A stretch of DNA of 41,174 nt from Comamonadaceae bacterium (GCA_008080595.1 VIKI01000010.1:1-41174); one strand, 5' to 3'; shown: positions 11,765 to 20,479, numbered from the stretch's first letter. Notes: generated by a model not told the origin, from the letters alone. Numbers and translations are program-made.

Positions 11765-11970
11765 TTTGCCCATTGGTTTCGATGTCCAGTTTTGGGGTGT
11801 GCGTCAATTTACATTTGGTTACACAACGCAATGGCCGTTGCTGGTGGTCAAGGGTGCAGCGGATTACCATTTGCCCATCGAATCAAAATCACTTTTCAGG
11901 GATGTGACTTTGAGTCAGGCATTTGGCGCAAGACCTCACCAAGAGTGAGTCGGGCGCAGTTTGACAGTTA

Positions 11971-13161
11971 GTGCCATGCCTCATCGTTCCAAGTACGCAA
12001 CAAACCCAACAAGCCAAGAAATTTTTCAAAATGTTTTCTGAATCATCTGAATCATCTGAACTTGAGTTTGCAAGCGGCCACATGCATACGGCAGGAGTCT
12101 TCCGTCGCACCAAAGTCATACCTATCCAGAGCTCAAGCGCCATGCCGCAAATGAAGGGCTTGGTGCAGAACGCTGCTGATGCCGATAGGGTATCCAGTGC
12201 TCAGCACATGCCTGTTGATCGGATGGCACAGCTGTTTCATGTGCTCTTGAAAGATGAGCGGATAAGCTCGGCATTCAGGGTATGGCTTGCCCGGTTGCAA
12301 TGGCCGGTACTGCGGCTTGCGACACTCGATCCAATGGGGTTCCAGCAAGAAACCCATCCGGCCTATCAGTGGTTGTTCAAAGTGAGCAGCTGTATCTTGC
12401 AGCCAGGTGACCATATCCGGCCTTGTGGTGTTTTTGAGGAGGAGATCAAAAGATTGATTCTGGTGATCGAGAGCTTTCCAGAGGCAGATCTGCAGGTGTT
12501 TGAATGGGCTTATTCAGAGTTCAATCAGTTCTTGAAACAGATTCACGGAGAGCATCCTCATGACGCTATCACGGGGTGTGTTGCATGCCAGCAGGTTCAG
12601 CAAGAGGCCTTGGCCGGGCAATATCGGATTGCGATTCTGGACAAGCTCAACCATGAGCCAGTAGAGGTCGAAATTCGAACTTTCCTCTCGGAAATCTGGC
12701 CCAATATATTGGCAGCGCAGGCAGTGAACAAGGGGCTTGAACACCCTGAAACCCTGAAGCTCAAACACACGGCCATAGAACTCATTCGGTTGAACACGGC
12801 GCTGCTCAGAGTGCATGAGCGCAAGCACGCCATGGCTAAAGTTCCGAAAATGATCGACACGCTTCGCCATGGCATGCAGTTGCTGGGTTTGCCTCTTTTG
12901 GAGCAAGATGCACACATCCAGAAAATTGGTGCCAATCTGTCAGATGCCTACATGAAAAAGCACTCGCCGCAAACGGCAGGCATATTCAATACCGAGCGCA
13001 GAACAATCCAACGGGGCAAAAAGGGCAGCTCACAGCCGATCCCCAATGGGGAGGATGTGGATGGGTTGCAGGTGATTGACGACAATTCTGATATCGCTTG
13101 GCGCATGTGGGAGTGTGCGCTGGTTGAGCAGCAGTCAAAACGTAATTCAGCCGCTGAGTAA
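11971..13161 (+). CDS. DUF1631-like protein of unknown function
   Basis: 396 residues from GTG 11971; ATG 12031 (M21) is an alternative and neither has a clear ribosome binding site. Two stretches resemble DUF1631 proteins common in Burkholderiales. One is near residue 100 (SAFRVWLARLQWPVLRLATLD, then HPAYQWLFKVSS). The other is around residues 225-310 (VEVEIRTFLSEIWPNILAAQA and PKMIDTLRHGMQLL). Full DUF1631 proteins are usually longer, so this is a short or divergent member. It is mostly helical with no signal peptide. The beginning includes a tandem ATCATCTGA duplication (12042-12059) encoding a Ser-Glu-rich run. Base composition is visibly lower in GC than the neighbours and it lies directly after a tRNA, consistent with transfer. 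No function is assigned. Confidence 0.7.
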   Translation: MPCLIVPSTQQTQQAKKFFKMFSESSESSELEFASGHMHTAGVFRRTKVIPIQSSSAMPQMKGLVQNAADADRVSSAQHMPVDRMAQLFHVLLKDERISSAFRVWLARLQWPVLRLATLDPMGFQQETHPAYQWLFKVSSCILQPGDHIRPCGVFEEEIKRLILVIESFPEADLQVFEWAYSEFNQFLKQIHGEHPHDAITGCVACQQVQQEALAGQYRIAILDKLNHEPVEVEIRTFLSEIWPNILAAQAVNKGLEHPETLKLKHTAIELIRLNTALLRVHERKHAMAKVPKMIDTLRHGMQLLGLPLLEQDAHIQKIGANLSDAYMKKHSPQTAGIFNTERRTIQRGKKGSSQPIPNGEDVDGLQVIDDNSDIAWRMWECALVEQQSKRNSAAE

Positions 13162-13308
13162 GCGTTCTGGAATCATCTCGCCCGGGCCAGGAGTTCCGCG
13201 CAAAATCCCTGCTGCAAAATTAGCGTCATCACGGTCCTGTGGATTTACTTTGCCCATGGTGTTGGTGGTCTCAGGATCGACGAAGTTGCGATGGGCCTGC
13301 GTTGCCAT
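13147..13308 (-). CDS. Possible small protein or gene remnant, 53 residues
   Basis: A minus-strand frame from ATG 13308-13306 to TGA 13149-13147 reads MATQAHRNFVDPETTNTMGK and later RGTPGPGEMIPERLL. The residue choice looks protein-like rather than random, with no rare-codon clusters. I do not recognise it. It overlaps the end of the DUF1631-like gene by 15 bases and has only a weak purine run before the start. It could be a fragment of a lost gene. The rest of the 13162-13531 gap shows no other gene; its AT-rich right half probably holds the promoter of the CBS gene. Confidence 0.3.
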   Translation of the reverse strand: MATQAHRNFVDPETTNTMGKVNPQDRDDANFAAGILRGTPGPGEMIPERLLSG

Positions 13309-13531
13309 TTTTTGCTGAGGTCACCCCGGGATATTTGAAAAACAGTCAAAGCAGTTTCGAGTTGCCAATTTTTTGTAACAATATGTTTCTGCTTGTTGCA
13401 ATAAGTGCTGCAAATTTAATGCTTTTCTGATGTGCTTGTGTCCGGGAAAATAGCGGTGCACACTGGCGCGGTTTTTCTTCAACTTGCACAACCCATGCCG
13501 TCAATTGCAACTACTCAAGGAGCGCGGCAAC

Positions 13532-14215
13532 ATGTTCTTCGTTTACGGCACATCAGGTCAACTTTTTCGCGGCAGCATGGAGCAACTGCGCCAGATTCAT
13601 GGTGTGGGTTCTTTGGCGCGTGTGCGCCGCCCCGAAGCCGTTGGACGCGATGGCCGTGATGTTGCCGAGCAGCAAGATTCCACGTTTTCGGCCTTGCCAC
13701 TTCCTGCTCACAAGGACGAGCCGACTCATCTTTCACCTGTTGCCGCTTATACCCAGACGCAAAAAACAACCCCTTCGCGTCGACAACTCTCGACGGTGGA
13801 CGATGTGATGAGTCGCAAGGTGATTACCCTGCCCGACTCGTCGCGTGTGCTGGACGGTTGGCAACTGCTGACTGAAAAAGCTGTTGGGCAAGTCCCTGTG
13901 GTGGATGCCGCAGGCCATTTGGTGGGGTTGTTGAGCCGGGCAGATTTGCTCAAACCCATGCGTTTGCATACCCCAGAGCCGCAAGCGCTGGCGTGGCCGA
14001 CTTTGTTGCATCAGTCGGTGAAAAATATCATGTTGACACCTGTTCCCAGTGTCGGGCCGGAAGCTGATTTGCGCCGAGTTTCCAGGGTGCTGCTTGACAT
14101 GGGTTTGCCTGGTTTGCCGGTGGTTGACGAGCAGGGCTCGGTCACTGGTTTTGTGTCCCGTTCCGATATTTTGCGTGCTGTGGTGACTGACCCGCCGCTG
14201 GATTTGTGGGGCTGA
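13532..14215 (+). CDS. CBS-domain pair protein
   Basis: 227 residues. The start at 13532 follows AAGGAGCG and gives MFFVYGTSGQLFRGSMEQL; an in-frame upstream ATG at 13484 has no such site. An N-terminal stretch of about 90 residues without recognised domain precedes two CBS motifs. The first is DVMSRKVITLPDSSRVLDGWQLL...VGQVPVVDAAGHLVGLLSRADLL; the second is NIMLTPVPSVGPEADLRRVSRVLL...LPGLPVVDEQGSVTGFVSRSDIL. Such pairs bind adenine nucleotides and act as energy or nucleotide sensors. No catalytic partner domain is attached and no membrane segment is seen. It is convergent with the receiver/TPR gene. Confidence 0.88.
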   Translation: MFFVYGTSGQLFRGSMEQLRQIHGVGSLARVRRPEAVGRDGRDVAEQQDSTFSALPLPAHKDEPTHLSPVAAYTQTQKTTPSRRQLSTVDDVMSRKVITLPDSSRVLDGWQLLTEKAVGQVPVVDAAGHLVGLLSRADLLKPMRLHTPEPQALAWPTLLHQSVKNIMLTPVPSVGPEADLRRVSRVLLDMGLPGLPVVDEQGSVTGFVSRSDILRAVVTDPPLDLWG

Positions 14216-14253
14216 ATCCGGGCTGGACCAGAGCGACTCGGATAAGTTGGAAA

Positions 14254-15915
14254 TTACGTGTTGGCAGCAGCTACTTTGGTGTTTTTGCTGCTGGTGCGCA
14301 ACGTCAGCCCTCCCGCTTGGCGTTTTTGCTCACCCAGGTTGGCTCGGGTAATGTGGGTGCTGTAGCGCTTGCGCAAGTCGTGCACCTGTTCTGTCAGTTC
14401 ATGGGCATCGACGATTTTCTCGGCATAGCGATGCAACACCAAGTAGGCGGTTTCGATCAATTTCCCGCTCAAGGTATTGCTGCCGTGTTTCAGCAGGGTT
14501 TGCACCGCCCCTTTGGGATCCCCCTTCATACTCATGCTCATCGCGTTTTCAGCCAGTTTCAGAATCTGGTTGTGTGCGCTGCGTATGCGCTCGGGGTAGG
14601 GTGGATACACCGCAGCCGAGCCGGCCAACAATTCGGACAAAGCCCGGGTGCCAGCAAAACGCAGGCTCAAGACATCCACCACTGCATCCACTTCATCGAG
14701 CTGGATGGCTTTGTCCGCCATTTGTGCCAGCAGGGCCAGAAGGTTGGAGGCTGATTCAAAATCAAACTCAGGGTCTTTGACGTGGCTGCAGAGTTCGCGC
14801 ACCACCTGCAACACTTGTGCGTATTGGCTTTGTTCAATCAATTGCAGCGCGGCTACCACGGCATACAGACGCTGATGGCGTGCACTGTCTGGGTTGCGCT
14901 CAATCAGGCGCAAAAAGTCATCACGGCAGCGCTGCAGACCTTTTCGGTCTTTGATTTCCATTCGAATAAATGCCAGCAACACCAGAGTTTGGCAGTCGAA
15001 CATTTTCGAGTCCAGTCCGAGGCGGGTGGTGCGATCCAGAATTTTTTCGGCTTCGACCCGGTGTCCAGAGTAATAGCTCATCAGCCCCAGATTTTGCATT
15101 CTGGAAATGGAGGAGGGTGTCAGTGTGCTGGCCATCTGATAGGTGGCCAGTGCGGCATCAAATTTGCCTTGTTCAAATTGGGCACGCCCCATCACGTCGT
15201 AAGCATCGACGTAGTTGGGATCTTCGCAAATCAGGTTTTCCAGTGTGCTGACAGCTTTGGCAGTTTGGCCTTCGTCCAGCAAAGAGCGGGCCACGCCCAG
15301 CTTGGCCCAAGGCAGGGTTTTGGCATCAACCACGGCTTGGTAGAGTTTTTGAGCTTGGTCATATTGGCCGGTACGCAGTAACAGTTCGGCCCCCACACGT
15401 GCGGCATACAGCCAAAACTTGCCTTTGACTTCAAAACGGTGCAGGCACAGCTTGGCTGCAGTTTCAAAATCATCGGCCTCAATGGCGGTAAATATTTCTT
15501 GCAAAGACAGCTTGCGTATGCGGGCCTGGCGCAACCGTTCACCGAGCTGGGTGGCACGATGCGGTTTGAGCAGGTAACCATCCAGTGCTGATTCGGCAGC
15601 TTCGGCCACCTTGGCATAGGTGGCTTCGCCCGTGACCATGATGAACACAGTAGAAAACGGCAGCAGCTGGTTGCGCCGCAAATCGTCCAGCAAATCTTGC
15701 CCGGTCATGGACTCTAGCGGAAAGTGCAATTCACACAGCACAACATCAAACTTGCGGTACTCCAGTTGACGCCTGGCATCCACCAGTCGGGCAGTTTGCA
15801 CCACATTGCCCATGCCAAAGTCACGCAACTGCGACACCAGAATCGAGCGCGAGGTGGGGTTGGGGTCAATCACTAGCGCCTGAGAAGTCGACAGATCGTC
15901 TTCAGGCAAGGCCAC
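14254..15915 (-). CDS. Pseudo-receiver domain fused to TPR repeats
   Basis: 553 residues. The N-terminal ~125 residues are a CheY-like receiver with acidic Asp17 (VIDPNPTSRSIL), switch threonine (MVTGEAT) and conserved lysine (LLKPHR). The phosphoacceptor position reads FDVVLCELHFP, so Glu62 stands where Asp is expected. The remainder is alpha-helical with tetratricopeptide repeats (about residues 165-300: AKLGVARSLLDEGQTAKAVSTLENLI, AYDVMGRAQFEQGKFDAALATY) and a basic, Ser/Thr-rich tail. No output HTH is present, so it probably works by protein contact. The Glu suggests it is not phosphorylated or is constitutively 'on'. It is followed on the other strand by a convergent CBS gene. Confidence 0.85.
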   Translation of the reverse strand: MALPEDDLSTSQALVIDPNPTSRSILVSQLRDFGMGNVVQTARLVDARRQLEYRKFDVVLCELHFPLESMTGQDLLDDLRRNQLLPFSTVFIMVTGEATYAKVAEAAESALDGYLLKPHRATQLGERLRQARIRKLSLQEIFTAIEADDFETAAKLCLHRFEVKGKFWLYAARVGAELLLRTGQYDQAQKLYQAVVDAKTLPWAKLGVARSLLDEGQTAKAVSTLENLICEDPNYVDAYDVMGRAQFEQGKFDAALATYQMASTLTPSSISRMQNLGLMSYYSGHRVEAEKILDRTTRLGLDSKMFDCQTLVLLAFIRMEIKDRKGLQRCRDDFLRLIERNPDSARHQRLYAVVAALQLIEQSQYAQVLQVVRELCSHVKDPEFDFESASNLLALLAQMADKAIQLDEVDAVVDVLSLRFAGTRALSELLAGSAAVYPPYPERIRSAHNQILKLAENAMSMSMKGDPKGAVQTLLKHGSNTLSGKLIETAYLVLHRYAEKIVDAHELTEQVHDLRKRYSTHITRANLGEQKRQAGGLTLRTSSKNTKVAAANT

Positions 15916-16155
15916 ATTGATCTCCTGAGGGCGGTGGGCTGCTATGGCACTGTGTTGGCAAAGAGAACTCCTGGGAGCATGAACGGCTAAATGGACAGAC
16001 TTGCCATTCTGGCAAATGCCCCACGCTGGCCCAGGATTTTATAGGTTTTTTTGAATTGAGATACTTGCCAAATGGGTGTTGGTAGCTATATAAATGATAG
16101 TAATTTGTAAAACTTTGTAACAGTTGAGCCGCGATCTTTCTGCCAAAATGAGGGC

Positions 16156-16416
16156 ATGACACCCCACTCACCATCAGATGCCATACCCGCACAGCCGCGT
16201 AATCCTTTGCACGGCATGACGCTGGAGGCCATTTTGACGGCCTTGGTGGCGCATTATGGTTGGCCTGGTTTGGGCGAGCGCATCGCTGTGCGCTGTTTCA
16301 CGCACGACCCCAGCATCACCTCAAGCCTGAAGTTTTTGCGCAAAACCCCCTGGGCACGTGACAAGGTGGAGGGGCTTTATTTGTTTATGCTGCGCGAACA
16401 GCGCCGCCAGGGATGA
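16156..16416 (+). CDS. VF530-family small DNA-binding-like protein (DUF2132)
   Basis: 86 residues. The core from [20 protein letters not shown] through [20 protein letters not shown] to [20 protein letters not shown] is the VF530 signature, a fold with SAP/HTH-like topology first described structurally in Vibrio. The role is unknown; DNA binding is a family-level suggestion. The first ~18 residues are a proline-rich extension. It is divergent from the pseudo-receiver gene with a 240-base AT-rich gap that includes a weak partial repeat-like stretch (16078-16105). Confidence 0.85.
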   Translation: MTPHSPSDAIPAQPRNPLHGMTLEAILTALVAHYGWPGLGERIAVRCFTHDPSITSSLKFLRKTPWARDKVEGLYLFMLREQRRQG

Positions 16417-16461
16417 GTCGTCTCATGGCGGATGGTTTTTGATTGTTTTCGGCAATGCCGT

Positions 16462-16668
16462 ATGGTCAAGCCCACCAACCGTTCATTTCGGAAAAAGTCA
16501 CGTCTCACGCTGTGGATCGCGTTTGGTTTTATTCTGTTGTTGATTGCGTGGTGGGAGTGGGCCACACCGCGCAGCGCGGATACATCGGCAGTGCACCACT
16601 TGCACCCAAAGTCATATCAGATTACGCATGGCTCGTGCGGTTTCCAGCAGCACCGGCAGCACACGTGA
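16462..16668 (+). CDS. Possible small single-pass membrane protein
   Basis: A 68-residue frame begins MVKPTNRSFRKKSRLTLW and continues with a hydrophobic helix (IAFGFILLLIAWWEWA), i.e. a positive-inside N-terminus followed by one membrane span. The last ~20 residues overlap the 3' end of the convergent IclR gene and look non-specific. There is no good ribosome binding site. It could be a genuine small membrane protein or chance. Confidence 0.35.
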   Translation: MVKPTNRSFRKKSRLTLWIAFGFILLLIAWWEWATPRSADTSAVHHLHPKSYQITHGSCGFQQHRQHT

Positions 16669-17418
16669 CACCGCATCTTCACTGCTTTCATGGCCCATCG
16701 GCATGGTCACGTTGAGTGCCCCCACCAGGTCGCCACGGTGATCGATCAGCGGCACGGCAACCCCTCGGTAGCCTATTTCCAGCTGCTGCTCCGAGATCGC
16801 CCAGCCGCGCTGGCGGATGCGCGCCAGTTCAATGCGCAGGCGATCCTTGTTGTTGATGCTGTGGCTGGTATAGGCCTTGAGCTCATGGTTTACCAGCCAG
16901 TTTTCGAGCCATTCGGGCTCCCGCATCGACAGCATCAGCATGCCTGCGGCCGTGACCTGCGCCTGGACGCGTGAGCCCAATACCACGCCGGTGTTCATGT
17001 TGCGGTTGGAGCCATTGCGGGCGATGTACACCACGTCGTCACCATCCATCACACTCACATAGGCAATCTCTTGCGTGCCAGAGGTGACACGCTGCAAAAA
17101 CGGCTGCACGATGCGCGGTAGCCGGGCCGATTCCAGGTAGGACTGACCCAGACGCAACACCCGCGGAGTGAGCCAGAACAACTTGCCATCGGTGGCCACA
17201 TAGCCCAGGTAGCTCAAGGTGAGCAGGTAGCGCCGGGCCGCCGTGCGCGTCATGCCGCAGCGCACGCTGGCCTGGCTGGCGGTCATGCGCGGGTTGGCAT
17301 CGTCAAACGCTTCGATGATCGACAGGCCTTTTTCAAGCCCGGCAATCCAGTCGCGCTTGTCCAGCGTGGCAGCGGGCGCAACTTTGGGCAAAACAGCAAG
17401 ACCGGGCATAGGTGTCAC
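16612..17418 (-). CDS. IclR-family transcriptional regulator (PcaR/PobR-like)
   Basis: 268 residues. The winged HTH lies near residues 28-85 (EKGLSIIEAFDDANPRMTASQASVRCGMTRTAARRYLLTL, then LGYVATDGKLFWLTPRVLRLG). The C-terminal effector domain contains the IclR landmarks (AAGMLMLS, ELARIRQRGWAISEQQLEIGYRGVAVPL, LVGALNVTMP). Family members next to aromatic-acid genes sense pathway intermediates and usually regulate the divergent operon. Here it diverges from the AroE-like/ABC-transporter cluster across a 147-base gap that contains an inverted repeat. It is the likely local regulator. Confidence 0.92.
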   Translation of the reverse strand: MTPMPGLAVLPKVAPAATLDKRDWIAGLEKGLSIIEAFDDANPRMTASQASVRCGMTRTAARRYLLTLSYLGYVATDGKLFWLTPRVLRLGQSYLESARLPRIVQPFLQRVTSGTQEIAYVSVMDGDDVVYIARNGSNRNMNTGVVLGSRVQAQVTAAGMLMLSMREPEWLENWLVNHELKAYTSHSINNKDRLRIELARIRQRGWAISEQQLEIGYRGVAVPLIDHRGDLVGALNVTMPMGHESSEDAVSRVLPVLLETARAMRNLI

Positions 17419-17479
17419 TCCTTCGAAACAATGGCAACCAGGCTTAAGTAGTTACCCGTAATGCGTGCGTTTATCGGAT

Positions 17480-17504
17480 ATTTGAATTCACTAATCGCTC
17501 AAAT
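17480..17504. promoter_or_regulatory. Inverted repeat in the IclR/aroE-like intergenic region
   Basis: ATTTGA-N13-TCAAAT, with a nested TGAATTCA palindrome, lies midway between the divergent starts. The position suits an IclR-family operator controlling both directions. The motif itself is seen; the regulator assignment is inference. Confidence 0.4.
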
Positions 17505-17565
17505 GTCAAAGAATTTACTTTTTAAAACGCAGGCAACTGGCTAAAGTTCATCCAGAAACACAATT

Positions 17566-18654
17566 ATGAACGATCAACGCAACAATTCTCATCTCCACGG
17601 GGCTTTTATGCCGCCAGTTCATGGCAGCACCGATGTCTATCTGATTTTGGGTGATCCGATTGAGCAGGTGCTGGCCCCGGAGACTTTCAACCCGCTGTTT
17701 GCCCAATTTGGCCATGATGCCGTGTTGGTGCCGGTGCAGGTGGCTCCAGAAAACCTGCACAGCTTTGTGAAAGCGGTTTTCCTGGCCAAAAACATCAAGG
17801 GCTTGTGGGTCACCATTCCGCACAAAGTGCCGGTAATGGAGGTGTTGGATCGCTGCAGTGATCTGGCCCGGCTGGCCGGCGCGGTCAATGCCATCCGGCG
17901 AAATGCCGATGGCACGCTGGAAGGGGACTTGTTTGATGGCGAAGGGCTGGTGAATTCGCTGGCCTACTTCCACATCGCATGGGCAGGCCAAAAGGTGTTG
18001 ATCATGGGTGCGGGTGGCGCCGCCGCAGCCATTGGGGCCTCGCTGGTGCAGCCAGGCTCTGGTGGGCCTGCTGCGCAGGTGACGCTGTTTGATCCCGCCC
18101 CCGGCAAAGCATCCGAGCTGGCGCAGCGTTTGTCGGTCAGCCACACAGCACGGGTCAATGCCACAGACAGCAACGACCCCACGGGTTTTGACCTGGTGAT
18201 TAATGCCTCGCCCCTGGGGCTCCATGCCAATGACCCCTTGCCCTGCGACGTGACCCGCCTGGCCCCACATGCCACGCTGGTGGATATCGTGATGAAAAAC
18301 TACCCCACGCCTGTGATTCGTGCTGTGCGCCAGCGAGGTCTTCGCGCCGAGCCGGGGTTTGAGATGCTGATCCAGCAAGCCCATCTGTACATGGATTTTT
18401 TGGGTTTCACCGACATTGCGGCGGCATTGCGCCAGGATACGGCTAGCTCTCAAACTCATAGCTGCTTGCGCTTTATTGGTAAGCGCTGGAGCCTCATTTG
18501 GCCAGGAAACCATCAAAATCGCCAACATTGTGGAGCTCTCGGGCGCTGGCGCGTCGGTGGGCACCACCTTCAAAAACGGTGTGGAGCTGGCGGTGAAAGA
18601 AATCAACGCTTCTGGCGGCATTCTGGGCAAGAAAATTGTCACCACCACCTATGA
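17566..18654 (+). CDS. AroE-like (shikimate/quinate dehydrogenase family) oxidoreductase
   Basis: The dehydrogenase part spans about residues 1-290 and the frame runs on to residue 362. Conserved features are the catalytic lysine (TIPHK), AGAVNAIR, the aspartate equivalent of NTD (GDLFDGEG), the NADP-binding GAGGAAAAIGASL and C-terminal GFEMLIQQAHLYMDFLG. The shikimate-carboxylate serines of the usual HSLSP motif are replaced (QVLAP), so the substrate may not be shikimate itself. Residues after about 290 (TASSQTHS onward) come from the dispersed repeat and then from livK read in another frame. The original stop appears lost and the frame overlaps livK by 239 bases. Start ATG 17566 has no strong ribosome binding site; M15 at 17608 is an alternative. 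First gene of the cluster. Confidence 0.85.
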   Translation: MNDQRNNSHLHGAFMPPVHGSTDVYLILGDPIEQVLAPETFNPLFAQFGHDAVLVPVQVAPENLHSFVKAVFLAKNIKGLWVTIPHKVPVMEVLDRCSDLARLAGAVNAIRRNADGTLEGDLFDGEGLVNSLAYFHIAWAGQKVLIMGAGGAAAAIGASLVQPGSGGPAAQVTLFDPAPGKASELAQRLSVSHTARVNATDSNDPTGFDLVINASPLGLHANDPLPCDVTRLAPHATLVDIVMKNYPTPVIRAVRQRGLRAEPGFEMLIQQAHLYMDFLGFTDIAAALRQDTASSQTHSCLRFIGKRWSLIWPGNHQNRQHCGALGRWRVGGHHLQKRCGAGGERNQRFWRHSGQENCHHHL

Positions 18655-19579
18655 CACCCAGACCAACCCCGGTGTCGCCAAGGGGCAAACCCAGAAGGCG
18701 GTGGATGACGGTGTGTTTGCCATTTTTGGCCCGGTGTTCTCCGGCTCCATCATGGTCAGCATGGCCGAGAGCAAAAAGGCTGAAATCCCCAACTTCACCG
18801 GTGGCGAGGCCGCCAGCATCACCCTGCAAGGCAACCCCTACATCTTCCGCACCAGCTTCACCCAATCGGCGGCCATGCCCAAGGTGGCACGCTACATCAC
18901 CGACCAGGCCAAACTGAAAACCCTGGCCGTGATCTATGTGAACAATGACTTTGGCAAGGGCGGCCTGGATGCCATCAAGAAGGCGCTGGGCAACTCGGCC
19001 ACCAAGGTGGTGGCCGAAGTGTCGACCGACTCCGGCCAGGTGGACTTTTCATCTGCCGTGCTGAAAGCCAAGCAAAGTAATGCCGACGGCATTTTTGCCT
19101 ACACCAACGAAGAGGAATCGGCCCGCCTGTTGCGCGAGTTGCGCAAACAAGGCTGGAGCAAACCGGTGATTGGTGAAACCACGCTAACCAACCAGAAAGT
19201 GATTGAACTCGCAGGGGATGCCGCCAACGGTGCGATTGCCCACGTCGGGGTGACGGTGGATGCGCCGATTCCGACCGTGCGGGCCTACCGCGCCAAGTTC
19301 GAGAAGGAATACAACTACATCTCTGACCACAACGGCATCAAAGGGTATTCCGGCATGTACATCCTGAAAACCGCGATTGAAAAGGTGGGCAAGCTCGACC
19401 GCAAGGCCGTGGCAGAGGCCATGCACAGCCTGAAAGTGTCTGCCGCGCAAGTGCCAGGCGTGCTGATGGATGTGAGCTTTGACAAAAACGGCGACCTGGA
19501 TCGCGAAAGCTTCATGGTTGAAGTCAAGGGTGGCAAACAAGTGGTCACCGCTACCGTTCCCGCCTTGGGTGCCAAGTAA
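18416..19579 (+). CDS. Liv-type ABC transporter periplasmic substrate-binding protein
   Basis: 387 residues from TTG 18416. The signal peptide LALKLIAACALLVSAGASFG precedes mature QETIKIANIVELSGAGASVG, followed by the family features (FKNGVELAVKEINASGGILGKKI, GPVFSGSIMVSMAESKK, AVIYVNNDFGKGGLDAIKKAL). It captures an amino-acid- or aromatic-acid-like solute for the permeases encoded next. The signal peptide codons are a copy of the dispersed repeat (18443-18494). No ATG/GTG and no Shine-Dalgarno precede the signal peptide, so TTG 18416, inside the AroE-like frame, is the best available start; translation may depend on coupling. Context with aromatic-type enzymes makes a hydroaromatic or aromatic acid a better substrate guess than leucine. 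Confidence 0.88.
   Translation: MRRHCARIRLALKLIAACALLVSAGASFGQETIKIANIVELSGAGASVGTTFKNGVELAVKEINASGGILGKKIVTTTYDTQTNPGVAKGQTQKAVDDGVFAIFGPVFSGSIMVSMAESKKAEIPNFTGGEAASITLQGNPYIFRTSFTQSAAMPKVARYITDQAKLKTLAVIYVNNDFGKGGLDAIKKALGNSATKVVAEVSTDSGQVDFSSAVLKAKQSNADGIFAYTNEEESARLLRELRKQGWSKPVIGETTLTNQKVIELAGDAANGAIAHVGVTVDAPIPTVRAYRAKFEKEYNYISDHNGIKGYSGMYILKTAIEKVGKLDRKAVAEAMHSLKVSAAQVPGVLMDVSFDKNGDLDRESFMVEVKGGKQVVTATVPALGAK
18443..18494 (+). repeat. Dispersed palindromic repeat copy encoding the LivK signal peptide
   Basis: CTAGCTCTCAAACTCATAGC-TGCTTGCGCTTTATTGGTAAGCGCTGGAGCCT matches the copies at 26165 and 36408 across the AGCTGCTTGCGC core and the complementary AAGCGCT arm. It lies inside two overlapping frames: the AroE-like extension and the LivK signal peptide. 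Confidence 0.65.
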
Positions 19580-19603
19580 GCCGCGTCGACACCGGGCCAG
19601 ATC

Positions 19604-20479
19604 ATGACCGATTTTTTACAACTTTTCTTCAGTGGTCTGGCCACCGGGGCCATTTACGGGCTGGCGGCGCTGGGCTTCACCCTGCTGTGGCAGGCCAGCG
19701 GCACCATCAACTTTGCGCAAGGCGAATTTGTCATGTTGCCTGCCTTCATGATGATGGGCTTCATGGCCTTTGGCCTGCCGCTGTCGGCCAGCTTTGCCCT
19801 CACCGTGGTGCTGGCGGTGGCGGTGCTGGGCTGGGTCTTCAAACGGGGGGTGGTTGACCCGCTCTTCAAATTCGGCATGATGCCGATCGTGGTGGCCACC
19901 ATCGGCCTGGCGATTGCCATGCGCAACGGCGTGCGGGCTGGCTACAGTGCAGAAGCACATGCCTTTCCCAGCCTGTTTCCCGACCAGCTCTACAACCTGG
20001 CCGGGGTCACCATCACCCTGGCCGATCTGGGCACCTTTGCGCTGGCCCTGGTACTGGTGTTGGCCACCCAGGCTTTCATGACGAAAACCGTGACCGGTCG
20101 CGCCATGCAGGCGGTGGCACAAAACACCGAAAGTGCCGCCGTGCTGGGCATCAACGTGCCACGCATGGTTTTTTATGCCTTTGCCATCAATGCCGTGCTG
20201 GCGGTGGCGGCAGCCTTGCTGGTCACGCCCACTTACCTGGCCAAATTTGACATGGGTGAATCCCTCGGCAACAAGGCCTTTTTTGCTGCCATCATCGGCG
20301 GCTTCAACAACTCACGCGGTGCGCTCCTGGGCGGTTTGATTGTCGGCGTGTGTGAAAACCTGGCGGCCGCCTACATCTCTCCCGCCTACAAGGACGCGGT
20401 GGCCCTGGTGATCTTCATGGTGGTGATTCTGTTCAAACCGCAAGGCTTGCTGGGCAAGAAAGAGGAGCGCAAGGTATGA
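19604..20479 (+). CDS. Branched-chain-type ABC transporter permease (LivH family)
   Basis: 291 residues with about eight membrane segments. The N-terminus LFFSGLATGAIYGLAALGFTLLWQASGTINFAQGEFVML is the LivH signature, and the EAA-type loop lies around TGRAMQAVAQNTESAAVLGIN. The C-terminus ends RPQG-like (FKPQGLLGKKEERKV). It forms the membrane channel with the LivM-like protein. It follows the binding protein by 24 bases and overlaps the next gene by four bases (ATGA). Confidence 0.94.
   Translation: MTDFLQLFFSGLATGAIYGLAALGFTLLWQASGTINFAQGEFVMLPAFMMMGFMAFGLPLSASFALTVVLAVAVLGWVFKRGVVDPLFKFGMMPIVVATIGLAIAMRNGVRAGYSAEAHAFPSLFPDQLYNLAGVTITLADLGTFALALVLVLATQAFMTKTVTGRAMQAVAQNTESAAVLGINVPRMVFYAFAINAVLAVAAALLVTPTYLAKFDMGESLGNKAFFAAIIGGFNNSRGALLGGLIVGVCENLAAAYISPAYKDAVALVIFMVVILFKPQGLLGKKEERKV

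Noticed and set aside
11766..11948. 60-codon TTG-started frame downstream of tRNA-Leu
   Set aside because: Starts inside the terminator tail, lacks a ribosome binding site and matches nothing I recognise.
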